Source: Verrucomicrobia bacterium CG1_02_43_26
GTDB lineage: Bacteria > Verrucomicrobiota > Verrucomicrobiia > Opitutales > CG1-02-43-26
Length of the DNA: 64,000 bases
Assembly (NCBI GenBank): GCA_001872735.1
Contig: MNWT01000022.1
Span: 1-64,000 of the forward strand
Reading direction: 5' to 3'
Positions 8,431 to 16,265 of this stretch are shown piece after piece. The translations under genes and the position numbers were made by a program. The notes below the pieces were generated by a model that ran no database searches, was not told the DNA's origin, and saw only the letters and a program-made list of their open reading frames with translations. Position 1 is the first letter of the stretch; the number at the start of each line of letters is the position of its first letter.

Positions 8431-8952
8431 TTAGACGGAAGCACTCACATGAGAACCATCTGAACCTGTTTTGAGAGAAAGAGACCCCTTGCGATCGTAA
8501 GTCTTCATGACCTTGTGGGGTTGAAAGGCGCGTATGACCTCTTCTGTAACTTCGTACGCCCGAGAAAGCAGCAAATGAGACTGGCCTGCTTTTCGTTGCG
8601 TTTTATCAATAAGCGCAATGACCTCCAACACAAGCGCCTCCACTAATCCCCGTATTTGTTCCGGAAAAAGAGGTAACAGTTTTAGGATAGAACCGTTTAC
8701 AGCAACTCCCAAATTTTTGCCCAGAGATTCAATAATCAACTCCCGCTTGTTGCGAAGATCTTGGTTAATGGCAATTTGTTCATCTATCTTTTGTTTATAC
8801 TCCAGGACATTTACAGAATCGTGCTTCAGTATATAGGTTTGCTGCTCCTCCAGAAGGTTTAACAAACCCCCATATTCTTCTATCTCAGATCGAAGCGCTT
8901 CGACAAGACTTTGGTAAAGTTGATTGTGAAATTGGTTAGTCATGGCAAACAT
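8431..8952 (-). CDS. flgN: FlgN-like flagellar export chaperone
   Basis: 173 residues, mostly long amphipathic helices with the heptad-like EEQQTYILKHDSVNVLEYKQKIDEQ segment typical of FlgN chaperones, which bind the C-termini of FlgK and FlgL and deliver them to the export gate. Sequence conservation in this family is low, so the call leans on its place immediately upstream of flgK and on the coiled-coil pattern. Two ATGs three codons apart are both possible starts. The C-terminal ~25 residues are Ser/Gly-rich and probably disordered. Confidence 0.75.
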   Translation of the reverse strand: MFAMTNQFHNQLYQSLVEALRSEIEEYGGLLNLLEEQQTYILKHDSVNVLEYKQKIDEQIAINQDLRNKRELIIESLGKNLGVAVNGSILKLLPLFPEQIRGLVEALVLEVIALIDKTQRKAGQSHLLLSRAYEVTEEVIRAFQPHKVMKTYDRKGSLSLKTGSDGSHVSASV

Positions 8953-8966
8953 AGTATTTATTATTA

Positions 8967-9269
8967 TTACTGTTGCGGGTTAGAAAGTTGTTTAATTTGA
9001 GAACTGTAGTTGATTCCGAACAAACGTTCACGAGAGGTAATACTATCGGCGAGAACATCTGTAACAAAGTAGTCATATCCCTTAATGTCTTTAAAAGCAT
9101 CTTTAAGCATCATGCGTACCATAATTGATTCGAACTGACGGTCCATTTCAGATAATTTGTCCGTTTCCGAAATTTTCTTACTGCCCTTAAGCACACGCAG
9201 CTCCTGAATACCCATATAAGTAGGCTTATTGGCTTCATTGAGCGAGTTGCTATTGAGAATTTCGGACAT
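8967..9269 (-). CDS. flgJ: FlgJ-type rod-binding protein, single domain
   Basis: 100 residues. It matches only the N-terminal rod-binding domain of FlgJ (SEMDRQFESIMVRMMLKDAFKD and a C-terminal SITSRERLFGI block) and lacks the muramidase domain found in enterobacterial FlgJ. Single-domain FlgJ proteins are common outside the Gammaproteobacteria; they cap or scaffold the rod, and another hydrolase opens the peptidoglycan. It lies between flgI and flgN with short gaps, and is co-transcribed with them. Confidence 0.82.
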   Translation of the reverse strand: MSEILNSNSLNEANKPTYMGIQELRVLKGSKKISETDKLSEMDRQFESIMVRMMLKDAFKDIKGYDYFVTDVLADSITSRERLFGINYSSQIKQLSNPQQ

Positions 9270-9288
9270 GTTATCAAATAAAGATAAA

Positions 9289-10389
9289 TTAATTTAAAAT
9301 AAGTTCTGCGTGAAGCGCCCCAGCACTTTTAATCGCCTGCAAAATAGACATCATTTCACGCGTAGATACCCCAAGCGCGTTGAGTGCGGCGGTTAAGCGC
9401 TCGATAGTAGGTAAATCCTCAACGACCTGGAAAACGCCTTTTGTTTCATCCACATTCGTCTCCGTATTGGAGTATGTTGTGGTATCCCCTGTGTTACTCA
9501 ATGCGTTTGGTTGGCTTACCCCTTGAGTATTCGAAATTGAAATTGTTAACGAACCATTACTGATGGCAACCGTTGATATACGAACATTAGACGTAGCTAC
9601 AATCGTTCCTGTACGCTCGTTAATAATGACCCTAGCGGCAAGATCCGGTATAACATCCAGTTCTCCGATAGAAGCAATAAAATTTGGTACTTGCCCACGA
9701 TACTCAGGGGGAACAAGGACATTAATCGTTGCAGAGTTCATAGCCTGTGATGTGCCTGGGAAAATTTTATTAACGGCATCCGCAACACGAACCGCAGAAA
9801 CAAAATCAGGACTCTCCAGCAATAAGTTTAAACTTCCATGATGCATGAATTCCGTTGGGATCTCCCGTTCCACAATAGCGCCACTTGTAATGATGCCGAC
9901 CGTCGGGTGATTTTGCTGAACCGTTGCCCCCCCCTCTCCGCCGGAGCCTCCCAGGAAACCACCAACCGCGATTGGCCCTTGACCAACCGCATAAACAACA
10001 CCATCAGCGCCCACAAGCGGGGTTTGTAGTAAAACCCCGCCCTGTAAGCTCTTCGCATCTCCAATTGAAGAAACGGTGATATCTATCTTAGATCCTTCTC
10101 TGATGAAAGGACCTATGTTTGAGGTAATCATCACAGCAGCGACATTTTTAGACTTAATGTCATCTGGATTTACATTTACCTTTAACGCCTTTAACGCGTT
10201 AACCAACGCTTGTGATGTGTATTTAATCCCATTACTATCTCCCTGGCCCGCAAGACCCACGACCAAACCATATCCGATGAGTTGGTTATCTCGTGTGCCT
10301 TCTATATGCGTGAGATCTTTTATTCTTGAGCCCATGAGGGTGACCATGGAGCTCATCATTAGAATCAAAATATATAAAACAAATTTCAT
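9289..10389 (-). CDS. flgI: FlgI, flagellar P-ring protein
   Basis: About 366 residues from ATG 10389; an in-frame start at 10413 would add 8 residues and lengthen the overlap with flgH. It has a signal peptide (about 1-20), then the highly conserved SRIKDLTHIEGTRDNQLIGYGLVVGL block, a Gly-rich GGFLGGSGGEGGATVQQNHPTVG region, and a C-terminal LTAALNALGVSTREMMSILQAIKSAGAL segment. It polymerises in the periplasm around the rod at the peptidoglycan layer, which shows the cell has a Gram-negative envelope. Directly follows flgH. Confidence 0.95.
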   Translation of the reverse strand: MKFVLYILILMMSSMVTLMGSRIKDLTHIEGTRDNQLIGYGLVVGLAGQGDSNGIKYTSQALVNALKALKVNVNPDDIKSKNVAAVMITSNIGPFIREGSKIDITVSSIGDAKSLQGGVLLQTPLVGADGVVYAVGQGPIAVGGFLGGSGGEGGATVQQNHPTVGIITSGAIVEREIPTEFMHHGSLNLLLESPDFVSAVRVADAVNKIFPGTSQAMNSATINVLVPPEYRGQVPNFIASIGELDVIPDLAARVIINERTGTIVATSNVRISTVAISNGSLTISISNTQGVSQPNALSNTGDTTTYSNTETNVDETKGVFQVVEDLPTIERLTAALNALGVSTREMMSILQAIKSAGALHAELILN

Positions 10390-10396
10390 GGAAAGA

Positions 10397-11026
10397 TTAA
10401 AAGGGGTTAACAAAATCGTTAAATCTCAGCAACCAACCCTTCTTTTGAGCATCTGTCAGTTCGCCTTCAGAAATGAATTCTACTTGGGCATCTGCAATGT
10501 TGGTAGAAGCTACTGTATTCTCTGTTGAAATATCATAAGGACGAACAACCCCACGCAGAATAGCAAATCGAGTCTCCCCTGAATAAGAAATCATGCGAGC
10601 CCCTTCGATTACCAAATTACCGTTAGGGAGGACATCGATCACGGTTACAGCGGCACGAGCATTAAGCGTATTACTGTTTTCTATTTTACCGCCACCCGTG
10701 TAAGTATTTTTGCCGTCGATTTTGGTTTTGGGGAATTCGCCGCCTACGGTGGTGACTTTGTCTACGGCGGCGCTGTATAGGAATTGGGTTACGGTGTTGT
10801 CGATGCCGGCAACTTTATCAGTGGTCGTCTTTATTTCGTTTTTCATTGTGGTGCTTTCAGATACAATTATGGTGAGTATGTCACCAACCTGGCTGGCCGT
10901 TTTGTCTGCAAACATGCCACGTTCGTTGTTTGTGGATTTTCTCCACAACGAAATCGCATTTGCCGAAGTGAAAGAAAATGCGGTTATTAAAAACAGGTTA
11001 AAAATATACTTGTACGGTATTTTCAT
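10397..11026 (-). CDS. flgH: FlgH, flagellar L-ring protein without an evident lipobox
   Basis: 209 residues. Conserved blocks include the FADKTASQVGDILTIIVSES segment, LPNGNLVIEGAR and the ISTENTVASTNIADAQVEF segment, ending in GWLLRFNDFVNPF. It forms the outer-membrane bushing around the rod. The N-terminus is a cleavable signal peptide (FLITAFSFTSANA) followed by ISLW. The usual lipobox cysteine of FlgH lipoproteins is absent. Its start overlaps the end of flgA by 29 bases and its stop lies just before the preferred flgI ATG. Confidence 0.94.
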   Translation of the reverse strand: MKIPYKYIFNLFLITAFSFTSANAISLWRKSTNNERGMFADKTASQVGDILTIIVSESTTMKNEIKTTTDKVAGIDNTVTQFLYSAAVDKVTTVGGEFPKTKIDGKNTYTGGGKIENSNTLNARAAVTVIDVLPNGNLVIEGARMISYSGETRFAILRGVVRPYDISTENTVASTNIADAQVEFISEGELTDAQKKGWLLRFNDFVNPF

Positions 11027-11834
11027 CTAGAATTTGGGCTTGGATGTCTTTTCTGGATTTTAAATTGCGGATGCTGATGAATTCGCCGACAAGCCCATTT
11101 TGGAGGGCTTGGCCCTTAGTGGTGATTCTCATCATACCCTCTTTGGCAACAAGCTCTACGACTTGACCCTTGCGAATATGGGGCTTTTCGATAACAGAAG
11201 TCCACAGGAGAGGTCTGCCAACGGATATGGCATGGGCGGATTCGTAGTGATCGATCTCAACATCCCTGGGTAGGATATCTTGTTTTACCCTTAGGGTATC
11301 AATTGACTGTTCTTCAAACATGCTCCTATCGAGAGCTGCCCCGCGGCGTATAAACTCTTTAGCGACCAGGATCGGGTTCCAGAGCTCGCATTGGACAGGG
11401 ATTTTCCATTCCCCGAGTTTTTGGCCATCCGCGTAGATCGCAAACCCTATAACAAAACGTGAAGAAATGCCATCGGGAGGGGTATAGTTTAATTCAACGG
11501 ACCAATCGGGGTTAGTTGCCCTGACCCCACTCCAAAGCGTTGCCGGAGTCATTCTAAAATCACCCTTAAGTTCGTATTTAAGGAAAAGTTGTTCCTTCAA
11601 GGCATTGGAAACATCCGCCCAAGTAATAACAAAAATCTTTTTCTCGATTTTCTTCTCTGAAGACACCCTTGAGACAGTATCATTCTGAGCTACTGTAATT
11701 GGGGTTTTACTGAGCGATCCCGTTACCTTGTGCTGAGAAAGAGACGGCAGACTTATCGGCTCGAGAATTGAAGCTAAATCAGCCTGTAAGGCTGTGAAGA
11801 CGAACATTAGGAGTGATATGACGAGGTATCTCAT
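10998..11834 (-). CDS. flgA: FlgA, P-ring assembly chaperone
   Basis: 278 residues with a short signal peptide (about 1-18). The middle part is variable; the C-terminal ~130 residues form a SAF-like/FlgA domain with DVEIDHYESAHAISVGRPLLW, VRKGQ-like and QALQNGLVGEFISIRNLKSRKDIQAQ segments. FlgA is a periplasmic chaperone for FlgI polymerisation into the P-ring. Placed between flgG and flgH as in many operons of alphaproteobacterial and PVC type. Its 3' end overlaps flgH by 29 bases, suggesting translational coupling. Confidence 0.9.
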   Translation of the reverse strand: MRYLVISLLMFVFTALQADLASILEPISLPSLSQHKVTGSLSKTPITVAQNDTVSRVSSEKKIEKKIFVITWADVSNALKEQLFLKYELKGDFRMTPATLWSGVRATNPDWSVELNYTPPDGISSRFVIGFAIYADGQKLGEWKIPVQCELWNPILVAKEFIRRGAALDRSMFEEQSIDTLRVKQDILPRDVEIDHYESAHAISVGRPLLWTSVIEKPHIRKGQVVELVAKEGMMRITTKGQALQNGLVGEFISIRNLKSRKDIQAQILDENTVQVYF

Positions 11835-11852
11835 GGTTGTACCTTAATTAAA

Positions 11853-12632
11853 TTAGCGCTTCAGTTGGTTGATCTTGGACATATTTTCATCAGCAGCCTG
11901 GACGACCTTGGAATCCATTTCGTAGGCGCGCTGAGCGACAATCAAATTGACCATTTCGGTAACCGGCTTCACGTTGGACATTTCTAAGTAACCCTGCTTT
12001 AAAGTACCAAAACCGAGCTCACCAGGGTTACCCTGTTCGGCTGTACCACTGGCATCCGTTTCGACTAATAAGTTCCCCCCGATGCTCTTCAAGCCCCCTG
12101 GGTTAGCAAAACGGTAAATAGGGAGACGATAGGTTTGGGAGCCACTCGCCGATTGGACCGTAATTTGACCATTATCGGAAACAAATATCTTTTGCGCATC
12201 CGCCGGAAGCGACTGAAAACCTGAGATCAAATAACCACTGTTGTTTGTGAACTCTCCGTTGGAGTTTACCTTGAAAGCGCCATCACGCGTGTAGCTCTTG
12301 GTACCATCCGGCATAGTGACCTCGAAAAAGCCTACACCATCGATCGCAATATCCTTATCCTCATTAGTAAGCGTGAGTTCGCCCTGAGTGAATATTTTGC
12401 TCGTTGAGACTAGTTTCACACCATTACCGACCTGGACGCCCGTGGGAACCTCATTACCCGTACCAGAGTCCGCGCCGATGGCTTGGACATTTTGATACAA
12501 CAAGTCCTGAAATTCGGCCTTAGAACGCTTGTACCCCACAGTGTTCACGTTAGCCAAGTTATTACCGATGATATCCAGATTAATTTGCTCTGCATCCATC
12601 CCTGTACCGCCTGCGTATATAGCTAATCCCAT
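11853..12632 (-). CDS. flgG: FlgG, distal rod protein
   Basis: 259 residues, the normal length. The rod/hook N-terminal motif (NLDIIGNNLANVNTVGYKRSKAEFQDLLYQ) and the C-terminal motif (YLEMSNVKPVTEMVNLIVAQRAYEMDSKVVQAADE) are both complete, with a TRDGAFKVNSNGEF block in the middle. It forms the distal rod that crosses the P- and L-rings. The second gene of the operon, about 50 bases after flgF. Confidence 0.96.
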   Translation of the reverse strand: MGLAIYAGGTGMDAEQINLDIIGNNLANVNTVGYKRSKAEFQDLLYQNVQAIGADSGTGNEVPTGVQVGNGVKLVSTSKIFTQGELTLTNEDKDIAIDGVGFFEVTMPDGTKSYTRDGAFKVNSNGEFTNNSGYLISGFQSLPADAQKIFVSDNGQITVQSASGSQTYRLPIYRFANPGGLKSIGGNLLVETDASGTAEQGNPGELGFGTLKQGYLEMSNVKPVTEMVNLIVAQRAYEMDSKVVQAADENMSKINQLKR

Positions 12633-12682
12633 AATTTGTCCTGCGTTTAGTCGTTAAAAATCAATTGTAAAAAACATTAATA

Positions 12683-13423
12683 TTAGCCCATAGGGTTAAG
12701 AAACTGGATAGCGCGACCCATTTGCTCATCCAGGCTCTTCATAGCCGTCATATTAGATTCCATGGCACGAGATACTTGAATCAAAGCGACCATCTCCATT
12801 ATAGGATTGGAATTAGAATGCTCCAAAGCACCCTGAAGAAAAGTAGGCTTTTCTACGGCCTCCTCAGGAACTGGCTTATCTGGAGGGAAAGAATATCCCC
12901 CATTGACCTTAATAAGAGCTGCTTTATCGTTAAAATCATACAAAGTCAGTTGATTGATAAGGGTTTTACCCTGATAAACCTTACCATCGGGATTTATGCT
13001 AATTTCACCCTTGTTGGGATTTTTAACAATAGCGCCCCCATTTGCCTGGACGATGTAGCCCTGCTTATTTACGAGTGTATAATCTTGATTAAAGTGAAAT
13101 TCGCCATCACGAGAGTAAACAACATCCCCCCCTGGGGTTTCGAGCTTAAAAAAGCCCTTAGCGCTTGTGATACCGATATCGGTGGGGTTACCCGTAGGGA
13201 TTACCTTACCCGGGGCAAAATCTGTTGTCACCACAGCCTTTGGCGTAACCGCTTGCATAACATTATCAAAAGAAGCATCTTTAGTACCACCAGCGGCCTC
13301 AAACGCAACGACCTGCTGCTTATGCCCCGTGTAGACATTAGAGGAGATATTGAGCGCTGTGACATCCTGCCATTTCTGTAAGGCATTGAGAGCAGAGGCA
13401 CCGTAATCTAATCCTGGATTCAT
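12683..13423 (-). CDS. flgF: FlgF-type proximal rod protein
   Basis: 246 residues. It has the hook/rod protein architecture: an N-terminal helix with a divergent NISSNVYTGHKQ motif, the central YSRDGEFHFNQDYTLVNKQGYIVQANGG block, and a C-terminal HSNSNPIMEMVALIQVSRAMESNMTAMKSLDEQM helix. It is first in the operon and just ahead of flgG, which favours FlgF over other rod proteins. A sigma-54-like promoter lies directly upstream. An AGGAG sits only 1 base before the ATG, too close for a classical ribosome binding site. Confidence 0.9.
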   Translation of the reverse strand: MNPGLDYGASALNALQKWQDVTALNISSNVYTGHKQQVVAFEAAGGTKDASFDNVMQAVTPKAVVTTDFAPGKVIPTGNPTDIGITSAKGFFKLETPGGDVVYSRDGEFHFNQDYTLVNKQGYIVQANGGAIVKNPNKGEISINPDGKVYQGKTLINQLTLYDFNDKAALIKVNGGYSFPPDKPVPEEAVEKPTFLQGALEHSNSNPIMEMVALIQVSRAMESNMTAMKSLDEQMGRAIQFLNPMG

Positions 13424-13434
13424 ACTCCTGATAG

Positions 13435-13450
13435 AGCAAGAGCTATGCCA
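13435..13450 (-). promoter_or_regulatory. Sigma-54-type -24/-12 element before flgF
   Basis: On the minus strand the site reads TGGCAT-AGCTC-TTGCT, matching the TGGCAY-N5-TTGCW consensus, with exactly 10 bases between the GG and GC dinucleotides. The predicted start of transcription would be within a base or two of the flgF ATG, which would make the message almost leaderless and casts some doubt on it. Confidence 0.45.
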
Positions 13451-13593
13451 ATTAAACGGGAGTGTTCGGACCGCCTACGCCAAGGCTTTGGTGGGCACGC
13501 TTAGCGATTAGGTCACAAAAATAGACATACAACTACTAATAACAAAAGTGAATCAATAATTTGATTTTAGTAAAAAATGAGTTACTATCAACT

Positions 13594-13956
13594 ATGAATT
13601 CAATATTTAAGTCGCTAAAATCAATAAAGAACATATTAACCGTAAAATCCGAATACAGTAGTAAGCCAGAATTTACTTCTAAGCATTTTAGTAGCAGAAG
13701 CATAGACACCGGAAAATCTGAAGGCAGGAGCCGTTTTTCCTCATTCTTAAGCGAAGATGTTAGCAGCATCTTTGACCGCGACATCGAGAGCAGCCAAAAG
13801 ACTAAAGAAAAAAAACCAACTGAAGTTAAGAAAAAAATTGACGAAGTTAATCCGTACACATTCGAGAAAAAAACTGTTCAAAGCAAAAAAACACTGCCTG
13901 AGCGAAAAGTTAAAATTGAGATTAATATCAAAAAAAATAGCAATCGAGCCTTCTGA
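13594..13956 (+). CDS. Orphan Ser/Lys-rich protein, possibly truncated by an IS30 remnant
   Basis: 120 residues from ATG 13594; an in-frame TTG at 13561 adds 11. It begins MNSIFKSLKSI and is Ser- and Lys-rich with long runs of charged residues; there is no membrane segment or signal peptide. The stop codon lies 6 bases before the left terminal repeat of the IS30 remnant, so the gene may have lost its 3' end to that insertion. The Ser-rich, disordered N-terminus would fit a type III secretion signal, but composition is the only evidence. No family recognised. Confidence 0.4.
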   Translation: MNSIFKSLKSIKNILTVKSEYSSKPEFTSKHFSSRSIDTGKSEGRSRFSSFLSEDVSSIFDRDIESSQKTKEKKPTEVKKKIDEVNPYTFEKKTVQSKKTLPERKVKIEINIKKNSNRAF

Positions 13957-13961
13957 AAGCC

Positions 13962-14449
13962 GATTTCAAACTCGAAGTGCAACACTAGGTGAAAAGAAAG
14001 AAAAGAGGGTGAAGGAAGCGGAAGAAAGATTCCATAGGCGTTAAGTAATTGAGGTACTTTCTTGGAGTATGATTAATTCTCTTGATGAAGGTTTGTTGCT
14101 GATAAGGGGAAAAATCCTTTTCAGAAGAGCCTTTAGGCACGTAGCGACCCCTGATGAGGCCATTAGCAATTAGCATTCCCTACTCCCCCCTTCTGCCATG
14201 AGAGGAGTAGGGTCACAGAAGTAAGTCGGGATATTGAACTTTAGGGCAAGCATCTGATGGTCATAGAACTCCAGGCCGTTATCAAACGTGATCGATTTCA
14301 AGGCGTTTTTAGGTAAGTGGATCGAGATGGTTGCCATATAGCCTATCGTTTCCTCGGAGCTTCTGGAGTGCATTTTGGCTCCCAAAAGTAGTTTTGTTTG
14401 TCCATTGCAACAGTATTGTATCATACTCTTGCAATTCGAGTTTGAGATG
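13962..14449 (-). mobile_element. Internally deleted and frameshifted IS30-family element
   Basis: It is bounded by imperfect ~20-bp inverted repeats: GATTTCAAACTCGAAGTGCAA at the left, and CATCTCAAACTCGAATTGCAA read inward from the right. The minus strand encodes fragments of an IS30 transposase: LKSITFDNGLEFYDHQ and NIPTYFCDP, then in another frame NGLIRGRYVPKGSSEKDF and the terminal RKYLNYLTPMESFF. Most of the N-terminal half (HTH region and first catalytic Asp) is deleted and the rest is frameshifted, so it cannot make an active enzyme. It is about 490 bp against roughly 1.1 kb for a complete IS30-type element. Confidence 0.8.
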
Positions 14450-14578
14450 GGGAGGACTATGAGCATAACCCTTCTTATTCAGAGAACACCATTCGTGTCG
14501 CTATGTTTAGGATCCTTACCGCGCGCCTCGTTTAGCAGGACAGCTTCTTACCCTTTTGTGCTGTATTGTTAAAGTAAA

Positions 14579-15712
14579 TTACTTTTTATTTACTGGTGTT
14601 AACAGAATCTCCATCTCTTCTGTTGAAAAACTATAATGTTCTTTCAAATAACTGAGCTCTTGGTTAAGCTTATTTTTGTCATTTGATGCTTCGAATAACT
14701 TTACCAAAGGTTTTTCGTTAGAAGCATCATGATAGTTGAAGATTTTGAATGCTTTTTCTCTAGGATTTTCGTTCTTCCCTATGTAGTTTTCTTCTATTAT
14801 TTCGGTGGTTTGTTCAATGCCTCTCAGTAATTGTTTATCAATAGATCGCATTCCAAAGCTGGTATTGTAGTCAAAAAGATCCAAAAACCCTACATCATTT
14901 TTGTCTTCCACAATCTCAAATTCATCATTTATATCAAAAATTTCCTTTTTTACCTCTTTCTGTTCTGTTAGCTTGAACTCCTCGTTTGTATTAGAAACTT
15001 TCTCTTTAATCTCTTCATCTTTGTTTTCTACCGGTTCTGTTAGGTCGAGTTTTTCCTCTATATTGGAAAATTCCCCTTTTACTTCTACCTCAATACCAGT
15101 AGCTTCTTTTATAAATACTTTGCCAAAGACTATTTGATTGCTATCGTTACACTTATTTAAAATTCTCGCCATATCTGAGTAGAGCGTTTGATCCTCGCTA
15201 TTGCTATTTTTAATGGCGGTATCGAAAAGCTCCTCAAAATCTTTTGCAGAAAAGCCTCGTTTCTTAAGGGAGGTTAATACTTCACCCAAATACAGGTCTA
15301 AATCACTGTCCTCCTTCGATAACTCACACAGTAGCGCATTTTTACTGCTGCTAAGCGGCTTTGCTAAAAAATTGATAACCTCAGATTTTCCTAATGTTTT
15401 ATTACTAAGCCCAGCTTTTAATTCAGTTAGAACACTTATAACCTGTATGTTAAAATTCTTTTTATTCTTATCTTCGCCAAACGTCAAAGTAACCACGGTA
15501 CTGACATCTCGATTCTGGAGGTCCTTGACCTTCATTCCCTCTATGGAAACCACTTTTGAAATGAAGTTTTTCTCGTCGCTCACTTCCTTTCGAATCTCTC
15601 TATTGGAAATTAGGCTATTGCTATTTGAAGTTTTAGATTCTTTCTCCGACTCCGATCGACTGTCATATCGACTACTCGGACCACCACCAAACAATGTTTT
15701 AAAGAAGTTCAT
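14579..15712 (-). CDS. Orphan acidic repeat protein between two IS30 remnants
   Basis: 377 residues, not recognised. The N-terminus (MNFFKTLFGGGPSSRYDS, then a Ser-rich stretch to about 45) looks disordered. Residues about 50-205 appear globular and mixed alpha/beta. Residues about 212-273 hold three imperfect tandem units of about 20 residues, each with a hydrophobic-acidic core (SNIEEKLDLTE, SNTNEEFKLTE, DINDEFEIVE). A helical C-terminal region follows (YLKEHYSFSTEEMEILLTP). There is no signal peptide or membrane helix. The gene is AT-rich and sits alone between two same-orientation IS30 remnants, which suggests acquisition. A secreted effector is possible but unproven. Confidence 0.6.
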   Translation of the reverse strand: MNFFKTLFGGGPSSRYDSRSESEKESKTSNSNSLISNREIRKEVSDEKNFISKVVSIEGMKVKDLQNRDVSTVVTLTFGEDKNKKNFNIQVISVLTELKAGLSNKTLGKSEVINFLAKPLSSSKNALLCELSKEDSDLDLYLGEVLTSLKKRGFSAKDFEELFDTAIKNSNSEDQTLYSDMARILNKCNDSNQIVFGKVFIKEATGIEVEVKGEFSNIEEKLDLTEPVENKDEEIKEKVSNTNEEFKLTEQKEVKKEIFDINDEFEIVEDKNDVGFLDLFDYNTSFGMRSIDKQLLRGIEQTTEIIEENYIGKNENPREKAFKIFNYHDASNEKPLVKLFEASNDKNKLNQELSYLKEHYSFSTEEMEILLTPVNKK

Positions 15713-15798
15713 AAACTAACAATACAACATTATTTTTAAATTTCAAATTTGGTAGTAATTTAATTTATTTTTAGATATATGATATAGGGTCAGGAGCC

Positions 15799-16156
15799 GA
15801 GTTCAAACTCGAAGTGCAACATATGCGGAATTAAAGTTAAAGAGTTTTAAGGAACCGGAAGAAAAAAGCAAGAAATATTCCATGGGCGATAAGTAGTGGA
15901 GGGATCTCCTTGGAATGCGGCTGATTCTAGCCATCAAGGGCTGTAAGAGCCGCAAAAATAAGTGGCGATTCCCAAATTTTTCTTTCAAAAAGCGGTGATC
16001 ATAACATTCGAGACCATTGTCAAAGGTGATAGACTTTAAGGCGTTTTCAGGGAGCATGAGTTTAATTAGGTGTCGTTTTTCTAAGGTTAAGTGATTGTAT
16101 CGTTTTTCCATTGCAACAATATTTCACCACACTGGTGCACTTCGAGTTTGAGATGG
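15799..16156 (-). mobile_element. Miniature (358 bp) IS30-derived element
   Basis: It has well preserved terminal inverted repeats sharing the CTCAAACTCGAAGTGCA core (left end at 15799, right end at 16156). On the minus strand an IS30 transposase N-terminus (MEKRYNHLTLEKRHLIKLM) is fused directly to the catalytic-domain segment LPENALKSITFDNGLECYDH, and a frameshifted C-terminal tail follows. About 200 codons between are missing, so it is a non-autonomous, MITE-like derivative. Same orientation as the copy at 13962. Confidence 0.8.
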
Positions 16157-16215
16157 GGTACATAAGAGTAATTTGTTAATTATTGTTTATAAAACAAATA
16201 ATATATCTAACTATT

Positions 16216-16244
16216 TTGACAAAAGTTACACATTAACATATATT
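16216..16244 (+). promoter_or_regulatory. Sigma-70-type promoter of the first secreted phosphatase gene
   Basis: TTGACA (16216-16221) and TATATT (16239-16244) are separated by exactly 17 bases, about 21 bases ahead of the ATG at 16266. Confidence 0.65.
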
Positions 16245-16265
16245 AGGTAAGACAAAAAAATATTT

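Noticed and set aside
13962..16156. Active composite transposon
   Set aside because: Both flanking IS30 copies are internally deleted and frameshifted, so neither can supply transposase; only an ancient or passively mobilised unit is possible.
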